Shown here in pieces: positions 7,710-16,550 of a stretch of DNA of 41,733 nucleotides. The position numbers and the translations under genes are program-made. Origin of the DNA: Winogradskyella sp. GTDB taxonomy: Bacteria; Bacteroidota; Bacteroidia; Flavobacteriales; Flavobacteriaceae. The first letter of the stretch is position 1. Each line of letters opens with the position of its first letter. The stretch covers positions 1 to 41,733 of the forward strand of contig NZ_JADGDZ010000024.1 of assembly GCF_016744625.1 (NCBI RefSeq). The letters run 5' to 3'. The notes under the pieces were generated by a model that was given only the letters and a program-made list of their open reading frames with translations, did no database searches and was not told the DNA's origin.

Positions 7710-9575
7710 CTATAGGAATTGTGAAAGTTTAAAACGTGTTTGAATCAGTTCTTGTATTAATTTCACAGCTTTAAAACTACGTCTTAGTTTTAAACGATTT
7801 ATTTTGCTTAATGATTGTACATCGATAAATCTGCCAGAGTCAACATTTTTTAATCCTTGTTCTGTTCTAAACCAAAGAAGATCTTTATAAGCTTCTATAC
7901 AAAATAAGTAAGTGTCTTTATTTTGAGGTTCTAACTCAACTAATTTTTTAAAACGCTCAATAGTATTGTTTATGTGTTTTATTTTATGGGATAAAATAAG
8001 CAATCGAGCAGCATCAACTAGAGGCATCATTGAGCGTGCTTTAATATCAAATTGATTTTTGTGTTCACCACTTTCTTCTACCAAAAATTGTCTAAAAAAG
8101 CTAAGAGGAGGTGGATTTTGTAATGCATTTCTTCCTAAGTAAGTTAAAAATATATCGTGATTATCAATACTTTCAAAAATACTTTGAGAAAGTGTCTCAA
8201 TTAAATCTTTACTACCAAATACATGCTCAAAATCGAAGAAAATAGTGCAAAGCATTAAGTTGTCTTGATCTGGCGATGTAATCCATCTATTAAACTGTTG
8301 CGACCATTCAGATGATGACAAGCACCATTTTGGATTACTTCCCATCATGTCAGCAGGACATAATTCAAATCCTACAGTAGTCAAATCTTTATTTATCTGC
8401 TTTGCTAAGTTTATAAAGTACAATTTGTTGGCCTCATTTATATCCTCAGAGATATCATCAAAGACTAAAGCATTGTCTTGATCCGTCATTAATAATTGCT
8501 CTTGTCTACCTTGGCTACCAATGGCCAACCATGCAAAATTTACTGGAGGTTCTTCATTTTGCTGTGAAATAGCCATGTCTATTATTCTTTGAGTAATTAC
8601 ATCATTTATGGTTGATATTAATTTTGCCGCAAATTCTATAGGTAAATCTTGTTCTAAATAGCGCTTAAGTAAATTCTCTGCTCTAGCTCTTATATCTTTT
8701 AATTGTAATACTGAGCTACAACGTTTAATTTCTTTGACTAGGGAGGATGCATTATTCTCTCTTAAAACAATGATGTCGTGCTCAGATAATATACCAGTCA
8801 ACTGAGAATTAATTGTACCGTCTTTGGTAATACACAAATGTGTTATTTGGTGTTTCAGCATCGCAATTTGTGCCTCAGATACTGTAGTGTTCTCTGGATA
8901 AGTTACTACAGGAGAAGACATAATTTTTGAGACAGATTCTGAAATTGAAATACTACCAGTTGCAATTTTTGTACGTAAGTCTTTATCAGTAATAATTCCT
9001 ATTGGTTTTAACTCATTTACAACCACAATTGAACCTACGTGCTTTTCAGTCATAATTTGAGCCGCAGATTGTATTGAGGTGTCTATAGAACAGGTAATTG
9101 GATTTTTAGAATAATCTGCAGACTGAAGATTAGTAAATTCTGAAGAGGTTATATTAGATTCTATATTTCTAGAATTAGTAACAAAACTTGTCATTAAAAA
9201 TTGACTGGCTTCTGAGTTATTTGTAATATAATCTTCTAATAAATGTGAAGAAATTGAATAAACTATACTTTCTTCTATAGCAATAGCATCTAAAATATAG
9301 TTGTCTTTTCTCAATAATGCTCTAAGACCAAAGATGTCGCCTTCATCACATTCATCTACAATAGTTCCTTCAGTTGTATATAATCCTATAGCACCATTTT
9401 TAACGACATAAAAATGATCTTCAACAGATTCTTCGATTTTAAATATAGATTGCCCTTTTTCAAAATACCCAACCTCTACAGCTTTTGATATAGCTATAAG
9501 TTGTTTACTATTCAGCATATCAAAAGGAGGGAAGTTCTTTAAAAAATCAAAAATGCGTTCTGCAATGGTATTCAT
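7710..9575 (-). CDS. cNMP-binding / CBS / DUF294 nucleotidyltransferase-like protein
   Basis: A 621-residue cytoplasmic signalling protein. Domains in order are a cyclic-nucleotide-binding fold (~14-130, GQSIFKIEESVEDHFYVVKNGAIGLY), two CBS motifs (~155-275, with GSIVVVNELKPIGIITDKDLR and THLCITKDGT...GILSEHDII), a GlnD-like DUF294 nucleotidyltransferase core (~285-430, GSQGRQEQ at 353-360 and TDQDNAL with Asp365/Asp367) and a DUF294 C-terminal helical domain (~460-610). The GSxGRxE and DxD residues suggest retained catalytic chemistry. Homologues neighbour acetate permease and acs genes in proteobacteria. Here it probably links a nucleotide signal to acetate metabolism. Ligand and target protein are not known. 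Confidence 0.9.
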   Translation of the reverse strand: MNTIAERIFDFLKNFPPFDMLNSKQLIAISKAVEVGYFEKGQSIFKIEESVEDHFYVVKNGAIGLYTTEGTIVDECDEGDIFGLRALLRKDNYILDAIAIEESIVYSISSHLLEDYITNNSEASQFLMTSFVTNSRNIESNITSSEFTNLQSADYSKNPITCSIDTSIQSAAQIMTEKHVGSIVVVNELKPIGIITDKDLRTKIATGSISISESVSKIMSSPVVTYPENTTVSEAQIAMLKHQITHLCITKDGTINSQLTGILSEHDIIVLRENNASSLVKEIKRCSSVLQLKDIRARAENLLKRYLEQDLPIEFAAKLISTINDVITQRIIDMAISQQNEEPPVNFAWLAIGSQGRQEQLLMTDQDNALVFDDISEDINEANKLYFINLAKQINKDLTTVGFELCPADMMGSNPKWCLSSSEWSQQFNRWITSPDQDNLMLCTIFFDFEHVFGSKDLIETLSQSIFESIDNHDIFLTYLGRNALQNPPPLSFFRQFLVEESGEHKNQFDIKARSMMPLVDAARLLILSHKIKHINNTIERFKKLVELEPQNKDTYLFCIEAYKDLLWFRTEQGLKNVDSGRFIDVQSLSKINRLKLRRSFKAVKLIQELIQTRFKLSQFL

Positions 9576-9615
9576 TCTAGCAAGTTAGCTAAAAAATGAA
9601 TGGATGGTTATGAGT

Positions 9616-9643
9616 TATATCATATTGTTGCTAAAATGATATA
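9616..9643. promoter_or_regulatory. 8-bp inverted repeat upstream of the DUF294 gene
   Basis: TATATCAT and ATGATATA are separated by 12 nt, about 40 nt upstream of the DUF294 start codon. It could be a leader hairpin or operator. The remaining 9576-9760 gap shows no gene and no convincing TAnnTTTG box. Confidence 0.3.
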
Positions 9644-9760
9644 GTTATTAATTTAGCCCTTTAATATTAAAATTGTCGACAATATTTTCTTCATCACGAC
9701 TCTTGTACTGAATAAGGGTAAATATTAATCTAAAAAATCTTTAATTAAAGGTAACCGTAT

Positions 9761-10231
9761 TTAGCCTTTATCTTTTTTACGCTTCTTTTTCCTTTTCTTC
9801 TTTTTTTTCTTTTCTTTTAAGACCTCTTTTTCTTTGAAATTACCTTTAATTAGTTCTTGTATTTTGGACATATCACTTTCTGAAATCAATTCTTTTAGTT
9901 CGATAAAGTGCGTCTCTTCTAATTTTTTTATGGCTGCTTCACGATCTATTCTGTGCTCAAACTTTGTTTTAATAATTTCAAACCTTGCATCATTATAACT
10001 ATTAAGATATTGTTTAATTATTTGTTTCTGAAAGTCATCAGCTTCAAGTGTTGTTAAGAAAGTAGCAATGTATTCATTTTTTCGCTCTTCCATCTCACGC
10101 TTTTGTTTAGCGATATCTCTCTCAGAAGGTTCGCTATTGGCTTGAGGAATATTATTTGTGTTTCTACGTCTTTGTCCAAATACATTTAGAACTAGAAATA
10201 ATGAGAAAAGAACTAATATTGTTTTTTTCAT
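9761..10231 (-). CDS. Secreted helical protein with poly-lysine tail, 156 aa
   Basis: Unrecognised. The N-terminus is a Sec signal peptide (MKKTILVLFSLFLVLNVFGQ) followed by RRRN. The body (~35-130) is charged and helical, with QKREMEERKNEYIATFLTTLEADDFQKQIIKQYLNSY. It recalls helical periplasmic proteins of the Spy/LTXXQ type, but no LTxxQ motif is seen. The last ~20 residues are almost all lysine and arginine (KKKKKKRKKKRKKDKG). Last gene of the prfB operon, 12 nt after arsC. A secreted polycation could bind membrane lipid, LPS or polysaccharide. It is similar in tail design, not in fold, to the barrel protein at 26698. Confidence 0.75.
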   Translation of the reverse strand: MKKTILVLFSLFLVLNVFGQRRRNTNNIPQANSEPSERDIAKQKREMEERKNEYIATFLTTLEADDFQKQIIKQYLNSYNDARFEIIKTKFEHRIDREAAIKKLEETHFIELKELISESDMSKIQELIKGNFKEKEVLKEKKKKKKRKKKRKKDKG

Positions 10232-10243
10232 TTGTCTTAAATT

Positions 10244-10585
10244 TTAGATGATGTTTAATATAGTTTGTGGTGGTCTTCCAACCACTGCTTTATTTCCGTT
10301 GATGACAATTGGTCGTTCTATTAATTTAGGGTTTGCTACCATTGCTTCAATAATTTTTTTATCTGACAGTGTTTTACCTTTATAATCAGATTTCCAAATA
10401 GCTTCGTTTTTACGAACCAAATCAATCGGTTTGATATCTAATTTAGAGATGATAGCTTCTAATTCTTTGATAGTTATGTTTCCATCAAGATATTTGATGA
10501 TTTCAAATTCTTTTCCAGATTCCTCTAGTAAAGCTAAGCCTTGTCTAGATTTTGAACATCTTGGGTTATAATATATAGTAGTCAT
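10244..10585 (-). CDS. arsC: ArsC/Spx-family reductase (arsenate-reductase fold)
   Basis: A 113-residue thioredoxin-fold protein of the ArsC/Spx/YffB family. The N-terminus YYNPRCSKSRQGLALLEE carries the single active-site cysteine (Cys10) followed by Ser-Lys-Ser-Arg, as in glutaredoxin-dependent ArsC. LVRKNEAIWK and LIERPIVINGNKAVVGRPP are further family motifs; the Arg in ERPI is one of the arginines that hold arsenate. No arsR, acr3 or arsB lies nearby, so arsenic resistance cannot be inferred from context; a general thiol role is possible. It is in a tight operon 2 nt after the HAD gene. Confidence 0.88.
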   Translation of the reverse strand: MTTIYYNPRCSKSRQGLALLEESGKEFEIIKYLDGNITIKELEAIISKLDIKPIDLVRKNEAIWKSDYKGKTLSDKKIIEAMVANPKLIERPIVINGNKAVVGRPPQTILNII

Positions 10586-10587
10586 TT

Positions 10588-11205
10588 TTAAATTGTAATT
10601 GAATATGTTTTTAATTGATTTAGTAACGCATTTGATGATTCAAAATGTATGCCATTAATGCCTAATGCATTTGCGGACTCAATATTTCTAAGATTATCAT
10701 CTATAAAAATAGATTTTTCTGCAATAATATTGAACCTATCTAAGGTTAATTTATAAATCTCTGGAAATGGCTTTCTTGTTTTTTCATCACCTGATACGAT
10801 AATACCTTCAAACCAATGTAAAAATTCAAAACGCTCTAATGCGACAGGAAAGGTTTCATGACTCCAATTAGTTAAGGCTACTACTTTGTAATTTGGATTC
10901 TCAATTAGACTTTTAAGTATTGCAACAGTACCATCAATGGCTTCTCCGAGCATTTCTTCCCAACGACCATAAAATATGCGAATTAACTCTTCATGCTCAG
11001 GAAATAGTGCAACACGCTCTTCTGTAGCTTTTTGTAATGGATAACCTGCATCTTGATTCTCGTTCCAATCATTAGTGCAAATGTTGTCAAAAAACCATTG
11101 CATTTTTTCTCGGTCTCCATTAAAAACGTCTAGATAAACATATTCTGGATTCCAGTCTATTAAAACACCTCCAAGGTCGAAAATTATTGTATCTATTTTT
11201 TTCAT
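10588..11205 (-). CDS. HAD-superfamily phosphatase, YihX-like
   Basis: A 205-residue HAD subfamily IA-v3 enzyme. Motif I is IIFDLGGVLIDWNP (nucleophile Asp9), where the usual second Asp is Gly, as also seen in YihX and haloacid dehalogenases. Motif II is the Thr in VVALTNWS, motif III is the Lys in DEKTRKPFPEIY and motif IV is IFIDDNLRNIESA (tandem Asp). Substrate is probably a small sugar phosphate, but is unproven. It begins at the base after the prfB stop codon, indicating translational coupling. The start ATG is required by motif I position. Confidence 0.88.
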   Translation of the reverse strand: MKKIDTIIFDLGGVLIDWNPEYVYLDVFNGDREKMQWFFDNICTNDWNENQDAGYPLQKATEERVALFPEHEELIRIFYGRWEEMLGEAIDGTVAILKSLIENPNYKVVALTNWSHETFPVALERFEFLHWFEGIIVSGDEKTRKPFPEIYKLTLDRFNIIAEKSIFIDDNLRNIESANALGINGIHFESSNALLNQLKTYSITI

Positions 11206-12316
11206 CTATAGTTTATTTGTATCAACTTCTTGTTGTCCCATCATCATTAAATAAGCCTTTAAAAAAGGTTCAATATCTCCATCCATAACCGCATCTACAT
11301 TTCCTGTTTCGTGAGCAGAACGTACATCTTTAACCAATTTATAAGGATGCATAACGTAGTTTCTAATTTGGCTTCCCCATTCAATCTTCATTTTACCTGC
11401 TTCAATATCCTCGCGTTGTGCCATTTGCTTTTGTAATTCAATTTCATATAGTTGAGACTTCAACATTTGCATTGCTCGTGTTCTATTGTCTTGTTGAGAA
11501 CGTGTCTCTGAACATTGAATTTGAATACCAGATGGTTTATGTCGTAATTGCACTTTAGTTTCAACCTTATTTACATTCTGCCCACCAGCTCCACTAGAAC
11601 GTGCTGTTGTGATTTCAATATCAGCAGGATTAATGTCAATTTCAATAGAATCATCAACTAAAGGATACACATAAACCGAAGCAAAACTTGTGTGTCGTTT
11701 GGCATTACTATCAAAAGGTGAAATACGCACTAAACGATGAACACCATTTTCGCCTTTAAGCCAACCGAAGGCAAAATCTCCTTCAATTTCTATGGTTACG
11801 GTTTTAATGCCTGCAACATCGCCTTCTTGGTAGTTAAGCTCTTTAACTTTGTATCCACTTTTTTCGGCAAACATTAAATACATACGCATTAGCATGTTTG
11901 CCCAATCACAAGATTCTGTTCCACCAGCACCTGCAGTGATTTGTAGCACAGCACTTAAGCTGTCTCCTTCTTCAGAAAGCATATTTTTGAATTCGAGTTT
12001 TTCAATAGCATTCACAGCTTTTTCAAAACGTTTCTCCACATTTTCCATTGGCGCTTCGTCTTCTTTGTAGAATTCATATATAACTTCTAAGTCTTCAAAA
12101 AGTGATTTGGCAGAATTGTAATCTTTTACCCAGCTTTTTTTCTCTCGAATGGACTTCATAACCAATTCGGCTGCTTTAGAGTCATTCCAGAAATTAGGAT
12201 CGAAAGTTTGTTCTTCTTCGTTGGCGATTTCTATGAGCTTAGCATCTAAGTCAAAGATATTGTCTAAGTGTGTCTAGACGGGAATTAAGATCTTTAATTT
12301 GATCTGATGTTATCAT
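11206..12316 (-). CDS. prfB: Peptide chain release factor 2, made by +1 programmed frameshift
   Basis: Terminates translation at UGA and UAA. The main frame (11206-12252) carries SPF (recognition, in [13 protein letters not shown]) and GGQ (hydrolysis, in [15 protein letters not shown]). The normal N-terminus is in another frame: ATG at 12316-12314 starts [21 protein letters not shown] and runs 21 codons to an in-frame TGA at 12253-12251. The context is CTT TGA C, the classical RF2 shift site; skipping one base gives [24 protein letters not shown], which matches RF2. The joined product is 369 residues, normal length. The shift is autoregulatory: low RF2 slows reading of TGA. Unlike E. coli, no AGGGGG-like element precedes CTT. 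First gene of the operon continuing to 9761. Promoter not resolved. Confidence 0.95.
12250..12256 (-). other. RF2 +1 frameshift site (CTT TGA C)
   Basis: On the minus strand CTT (12256-12254), TGA (12253-12251) and C (12250). The base preceding GAC is skipped so that the frame continues as CTT-GAC. The 9 nt before it (AGACAATAT) lack any purine-rich Shine-Dalgarno-like stretch. Confidence 0.93.
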
Positions 12317-12425
12317 AAATAATAGTAATTTCTACAAATATAAGGTGCTCTAATTATGTACCATAATTTTGAATTAGTTTTTTATAAGTCTAGTTGGCTA
12401 ATAAATATTAAAGAATTTATGACGT

Positions 12426-12433
12426 TAAATTTG
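12426..12433 (+). promoter_or_regulatory. -7 box TAAATTTG before 12488
   Basis: Exact TAnnTTTG match 54 nt upstream of the start codon. The nearest upstream TTG (12394) is 29 nt away, longer than ideal, so the -33 element is uncertain. The rest of the 12317-12487 gap holds no gene. Confidence 0.4.
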
Positions 12434-12487
12434 TTATTGAAATAAAACACTAACTTTAAACCAACCAACGCTTTAATCAAAGTTTTT

Positions 12488-12955
12488 ATGAAATATATCT
12501 TTATAGTTATCTTTTTGTTCCCTTTAACAATAAGCTCTCAAGAAAAGTACGAACGTAAGTTTTACGAATTATCAGAACGTATTGATTTTAAAATAATTAG
12601 TTATTCTAAAAGTAAAATGGTTGATGTTGGTACTACAGGTGGTGGAGGAACTGTTTATGAAAAGGCAAAAAAAGGTTATAAATCAATTTTTATTTGGTTT
12701 AAGATTAAGAACAAGACCGATGAAAAAATAGTTTTTGATTTAAGACAATTTCAAGTCGTTGACGAAGATTTAAACGTTTATGATGCATATTTATGCGCAG
12801 GTAATGGATTAAACATGAATGATTGCGAAAATTATGAATTTAAAATTAAGCCTAACAAAGGTCGACAAGCTAGGATTTATTTTCAACCACAAATCCCAAA
12901 AGAAACAAAGCTAAAATACTTACGTGTTAAAGGTAATGATCTTATTGAATTTTAA
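12488..12955 (+). CDS. Secreted beta-sandwich-like protein, 155 aa
   Basis: Not identified. MKYIFIVIFLFPLTISSQ is a Sec signal peptide. The mature part alternates short beta strands (GYKSIFIWFKIKNKTDEKIVFDLRQFQVVDEDLNVYDAY) in the manner of DUF4352-like immunoglobulin-fold proteins that follow ligand or envelope proteins. It contains a glycine run (GTTGGGGTVYEKA) and two cysteines (CAGNG, NDCEN) 11 residues apart that could pair after export. No lipobox cysteine, so probably periplasmic. The next gene starts 68 nt later on the same strand. Confidence 0.7.
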   Translation: MKYIFIVIFLFPLTISSQEKYERKFYELSERIDFKIISYSKSKMVDVGTTGGGGTVYEKAKKGYKSIFIWFKIKNKTDEKIVFDLRQFQVVDEDLNVYDAYLCAGNGLNMNDCENYEFKIKPNKGRQARIYFQPQIPKETKLKYLRVKGNDLIEF

Positions 12956-13023
12956 TTTACTATTGAATAATATCTTACTAGTTTTTTAGAAATTCCGTAG
13001 TTTTATGATTCAATATTTTGAAC

Positions 13024-15438
13024 ATGAAAAAATCAGCTATCCTTTTTTGTCTTGTATGTTTTAGTTTTCAATTTCAGGCACAGATTCTAAATAAGAAAGA
13101 CCTTAAAACCTATGAAGGTTATTTTGACTTTTATTACGAAGATAGCACTGATAAAATTTACCTTAAGGTTGAAAAGCTTAATGAAGAATTTCTTTATGTT
13201 AATTCTTTGGCTTCTGGTATAGGAAGTAATGATATAGGCTTAGATAGAGGGCAACTAGGCAATGAACGCTTAGTGTATTTTAAAAAAACGGGAAATAAAT
13301 TACTACTCATTCAGCCAAATCTAAAATACAGAGCAAATACAGATAATGCATTAGAAAAGAGAAGTATTGAGCAAGCTTTTGCACAGTCCGTTTTATTTGG
13401 ATTTAAGATTTTATCTAAAAAAGAAGGAAATTACATCGTGGATTTCACACCATTTTTAATGGAAGATACACATGGTGTTGTAAATCGTTTAAAAGGAAGT
13501 AAGGAAGGAAATTATAAAATCGACGCTTCTAAAAGTGCATTGGCATTAGAACGAACAAAAGCATTTCCAGAAAACGTAGAATTTGAGTCATTATTGACTT
13601 TTAAAGGTCAACCAACTGGACGAAATTTGAGGAGTGTAACTCCTACAGCATCTTTAGTAACTGTTGTTCAGCATCATTCGTTTATTAAATTACCAGATAA
13701 TAATTATAAGCCTAGAGTGTTTGATACTAGAAGTGGAGCAATTTCTATGTCTTATTTGGATTATGCGACTCCAATTCAAGAAAATATCAAGAAGCGTTTT
13801 ATCATTCGCCATCGTTTAGAAAAGGAAAATCCAAATGCTCAAGTTAGTGAAGCTAAAGAACCTATTATTTATTATTTAGATCCTGGTACTCCAGAACCTG
13901 TGCGCTCTGCTTTGTTAGAAGGCGCGCGTTGGTGGAATGAAGCTTATGAAGCGATTGGGTTTAAGGATGCATTTCAGGTAAAACTATTGCCTGAAGATGC
14001 AGATCCAATGGACTGTAGATATAATGTAATTCAATGGGTTCATAGAAGCACAAGGGGTTGGAGTTATGGAGCTAGTGTCGTTGATCCAAGAACTGGTGAA
14101 ATTATAAAAGGCCACGTAAGTTTAGGGAGTTTACGTATTCGTCAAGATTTTATGATTGCACAGGCACTTATGAACAAACCTTTTGCAGAGCGCGATGATA
14201 ATTATCAACCGATGTTAGATATGGCTTTGGCAAGAATAAGACAATTAAGTGCTCACGAAGTTGGACATACGATAGGATTTACTCATAATTTTGCGGCAAG
14301 TACTAATAATAGAGCTTCGGTTATGGATTATCCACATCCTCAGATTTCTTTAAGAAATGGAACTATAGATTTTAGTAAAGCTTATGCTACAGGAATTGGA
14401 GTATGGGATAAAGTGACAGTTGTATATAGTTATTCTGAATTTGATAAAGACACGAACGAGATACAGGCTTTAAATGCCATATTAAAAAAAGCACAAGATG
14501 ATGATTTACGTTTTATTACAGATTCTGATGCTAGAGCTTCTGGCGGAGCACATGTTTTAGCACATTTGTGGGACAATGGAAAAACAGCAGCAGAAGAATT
14601 GAATGCTGTATTAGAATTACGAGAACAAGCTATTTCTAACTTTTCAAAAGATAACATAAAGACTTATGAGCCATATTCGGTTTTAGAAGATGTCTTTTTG
14701 CCTTTATATTTTTATCATCGCTTTCAGGTTGAAGCAGCAACCAAAATTATTGGTGGCTTAGATTACAATTATGCGGTTAAAGGTGATGGACAATTAACGA
14801 CTAAACCTGTTGATGTTAATTCGCAAAAACAAACTTTAGATGTAATACTAAAAACACTAAAGGCCAAAACCTTGGCTATTCCAAAAGATAAACTTGCTTT
14901 GTTTCCTCCAAGAGCATTTGGATATAATCGCACACGCGAATCTTTTAAAGGAAAAACTGGAGTTGCTTTCGATCCGTTTAGTGCTGTGAATACTGCAAGT
15001 GATATGACTTTAAAATATTTATTACATCCTCAACGCGTTAATCGTTTGGTGTTGCAGAAGAGTTTAGATAAGAACCAGTTGGGTTTAGAAGAAGTTATGG
15101 ATGAACTTTTAAAGAATTCATTTGGTATAAAACAAAATGATTCTTATTTGTCAGAAATACAGCAACAAATTAATGTGAATGTATTGAAATATTTAATGAA
15201 TTTAGCGGTTAATGATGCGAGTTATTTTCAAGTTAAAGCTATAGTTAATCAAAAGATTTCTTCACTTGTTGGAGATTATTTATTTGATAAAAAAGAAGGA
15301 GTTCCTTATGCATCACAATATGGAATGATGATAAGAGAGTTTACACAAAGACCAGAAAAATTCAAATTAGAAAATTCACCAAAAATACCAGATGGTTCAC
15401 CAATAGGAAGTGACATCTGCAATTACAATTCAAATTAG
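13024..15438 (+). CDS. Secreted zinc metalloprotease (HExxHxxGxxH zincin, DUF5117/DUF4953-like)
   Basis: An 804-residue exported protease. The start is taken as ATG 13024 because MKKSAILFCLVCFSFQFQAQ is then a clean signal peptide; the TTG at 13018 would add just two residues. The catalytic motif HEVGHTIGFTHNF (His411, His415, His421) is of the extended zincin type. The upstream region (~30-190, KDLKTYEGYFDFYYEDSTDKIYLKVEKLNEEFLYV) matches DUF5118/DUF5117-type segments and the C-terminal half (~400-780) matches DUF4953-like proteins of Bacteroidota. Probably periplasmic or outer-membrane-associated; substrates unknown. The threonine aldolase gene follows after 3 nt. Confidence 0.9.
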   Translation: MKKSAILFCLVCFSFQFQAQILNKKDLKTYEGYFDFYYEDSTDKIYLKVEKLNEEFLYVNSLASGIGSNDIGLDRGQLGNERLVYFKKTGNKLLLIQPNLKYRANTDNALEKRSIEQAFAQSVLFGFKILSKKEGNYIVDFTPFLMEDTHGVVNRLKGSKEGNYKIDASKSALALERTKAFPENVEFESLLTFKGQPTGRNLRSVTPTASLVTVVQHHSFIKLPDNNYKPRVFDTRSGAISMSYLDYATPIQENIKKRFIIRHRLEKENPNAQVSEAKEPIIYYLDPGTPEPVRSALLEGARWWNEAYEAIGFKDAFQVKLLPEDADPMDCRYNVIQWVHRSTRGWSYGASVVDPRTGEIIKGHVSLGSLRIRQDFMIAQALMNKPFAERDDNYQPMLDMALARIRQLSAHEVGHTIGFTHNFAASTNNRASVMDYPHPQISLRNGTIDFSKAYATGIGVWDKVTVVYSYSEFDKDTNEIQALNAILKKAQDDDLRFITDSDARASGGAHVLAHLWDNGKTAAEELNAVLELREQAISNFSKDNIKTYEPYSVLEDVFLPLYFYHRFQVEAATKIIGGLDYNYAVKGDGQLTTKPVDVNSQKQTLDVILKTLKAKTLAIPKDKLALFPPRAFGYNRTRESFKGKTGVAFDPFSAVNTASDMTLKYLLHPQRVNRLVLQKSLDKNQLGLEEVMDELLKNSFGIKQNDSYLSEIQQQINVNVLKYLMNLAVNDASYFQVKAIVNQKISSLVGDYLFDKKEGVPYASQYGMMIREFTQRPEKFKLENSPKIPDGSPIGSDICNYNSN

Positions 15439-15441
15439 AAT

Positions 15442-16461
15442 ATGATAATAGACCTAAGAAGCGATACAGTTACAAAACCAACTAAAGGCATGTTAGATGC
15501 CATGTTAACAGCAGAAGTTGGTGATGATGTATATAAAGAAGATCCGTCAGTTAATGCCTTAGAAAAACGTTTGGCAGATATGTTTGGTATGGATGAAGCT
15601 TTGTTTTTTCCAACAGGAAGTATGGCGAATCAAGCAGCTTTGAAATTGCATACAAATCCTGGAGAGCAAGTAATTTGTGATCAATATGCGCATATATATA
15701 ATTATGAAGGAGGAGGAGCATCTTTTAATAGTGGAATTTCATGTAAATTAATAAATGGTCATAGAGGTATGTTTACTGCAGAACAAGCAGAAGCATCTAT
15801 AAATCCTCCAGATTTTTACCACAGTCCACTAACGAGTTTAATAGAAGTTGAAAATACAACTAACAAAGGTGGAGGTGCATGTTGGGATTTTGAAGAACTT
15901 AAAAAAATTAAGGAAGTTGCTGATAAGCATAATTTGGGTTATCATTTAGATGGAGCGCGACTTTGGAATGCACTTATTACTACAGGAGAAAGTCCTAAAC
16001 AATATGGCAAATTGTTTGATACCATTTCTGTGTGTTTGAGTAAAGGGTTAGGCTGTCCAATGGGTTCTGTACTAATTGGAAAGAGTGACTTAATGAAAGG
16101 AGCTTTGAGAGTTCGTAAAATATTAGGTGGAGGAATGCGACAAGTTGGTTTTGCAGCTGGAGCAGGTTTATATGCTTTAAATCATCATTTTGAGCGTCTT
16201 TCTGAAGACCATACAAAAGCTAAGGAAATAGGTGAGGTCTTAGCTAAACTAGGATCAATTAAAAAAATAGAACCTATAGAAACAAATATTGTCATTTTTG
16301 AATTAAATAATGATGTGGATGAAACTCAATTTCTAAATAGTTTAAAAGAGAAACAGATTTACATTATTGGTATGGGAAGTAATAAGCTTAGAATGGTAAC
16401 TCATTTGGATTACACCAATGCTATGCATGATAAACTTTTGACAACATTAAAAGCATTATGA
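15442..16461 (+). CDS. ltaE: Low-specificity L-threonine aldolase
   Basis: PLP enzyme cleaving L-threonine or allo-threonine to glycine and acetaldehyde in the cytoplasm. At 339 residues it matches the family. MIIDLRSDTVTKPTKGML is the signature N-terminus. The Asp that pairs with the PLP ring is in YHLDGARLWNA, and the PLP lysine is Lys201 in SVCLSKGLGCPMGSVL. GGGMRQVGFAAGAGLYAL is also typical. It starts 3 nt after the metalloprotease stop, so the two are cotranscribed, though no functional link is obvious. The gap to the next gene is 89 nt. Confidence 0.95.
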   Translation: MIIDLRSDTVTKPTKGMLDAMLTAEVGDDVYKEDPSVNALEKRLADMFGMDEALFFPTGSMANQAALKLHTNPGEQVICDQYAHIYNYEGGGASFNSGISCKLINGHRGMFTAEQAEASINPPDFYHSPLTSLIEVENTTNKGGGACWDFEELKKIKEVADKHNLGYHLDGARLWNALITTGESPKQYGKLFDTISVCLSKGLGCPMGSVLIGKSDLMKGALRVRKILGGGMRQVGFAAGAGLYALNHHFERLSEDHTKAKEIGEVLAKLGSIKKIEPIETNIVIFELNNDVDETQFLNSLKEKQIYIIGMGSNKLRMVTHLDYTNAMHDKLLTTLKAL

Positions 16462-16550
16462 TTTTAATAGTCAATCTATGTCATATAAACGAATATATTT
16501 AAGAGAGAGTTCTATTACCTCTATTTTCGCTCAATCTTTAATAAAATAGT

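Noticed and set aside
10244-10585. Arsenic resistance operon
   Set aside because: Only an ArsC-like protein is present; no arsR, transporter or arsenite-efflux gene is near, and it is embedded in the prfB operon.
12251-12253. Nonsense mutation in prfB (pseudogene)
   Set aside because: The TGA is at the classical CTT TGA C recoding position and the joined product has normal length.
13018-13023. Upstream TTG start for the metalloprotease
   Set aside because: Adds only two residues before an ATG that gives a standard signal peptide.
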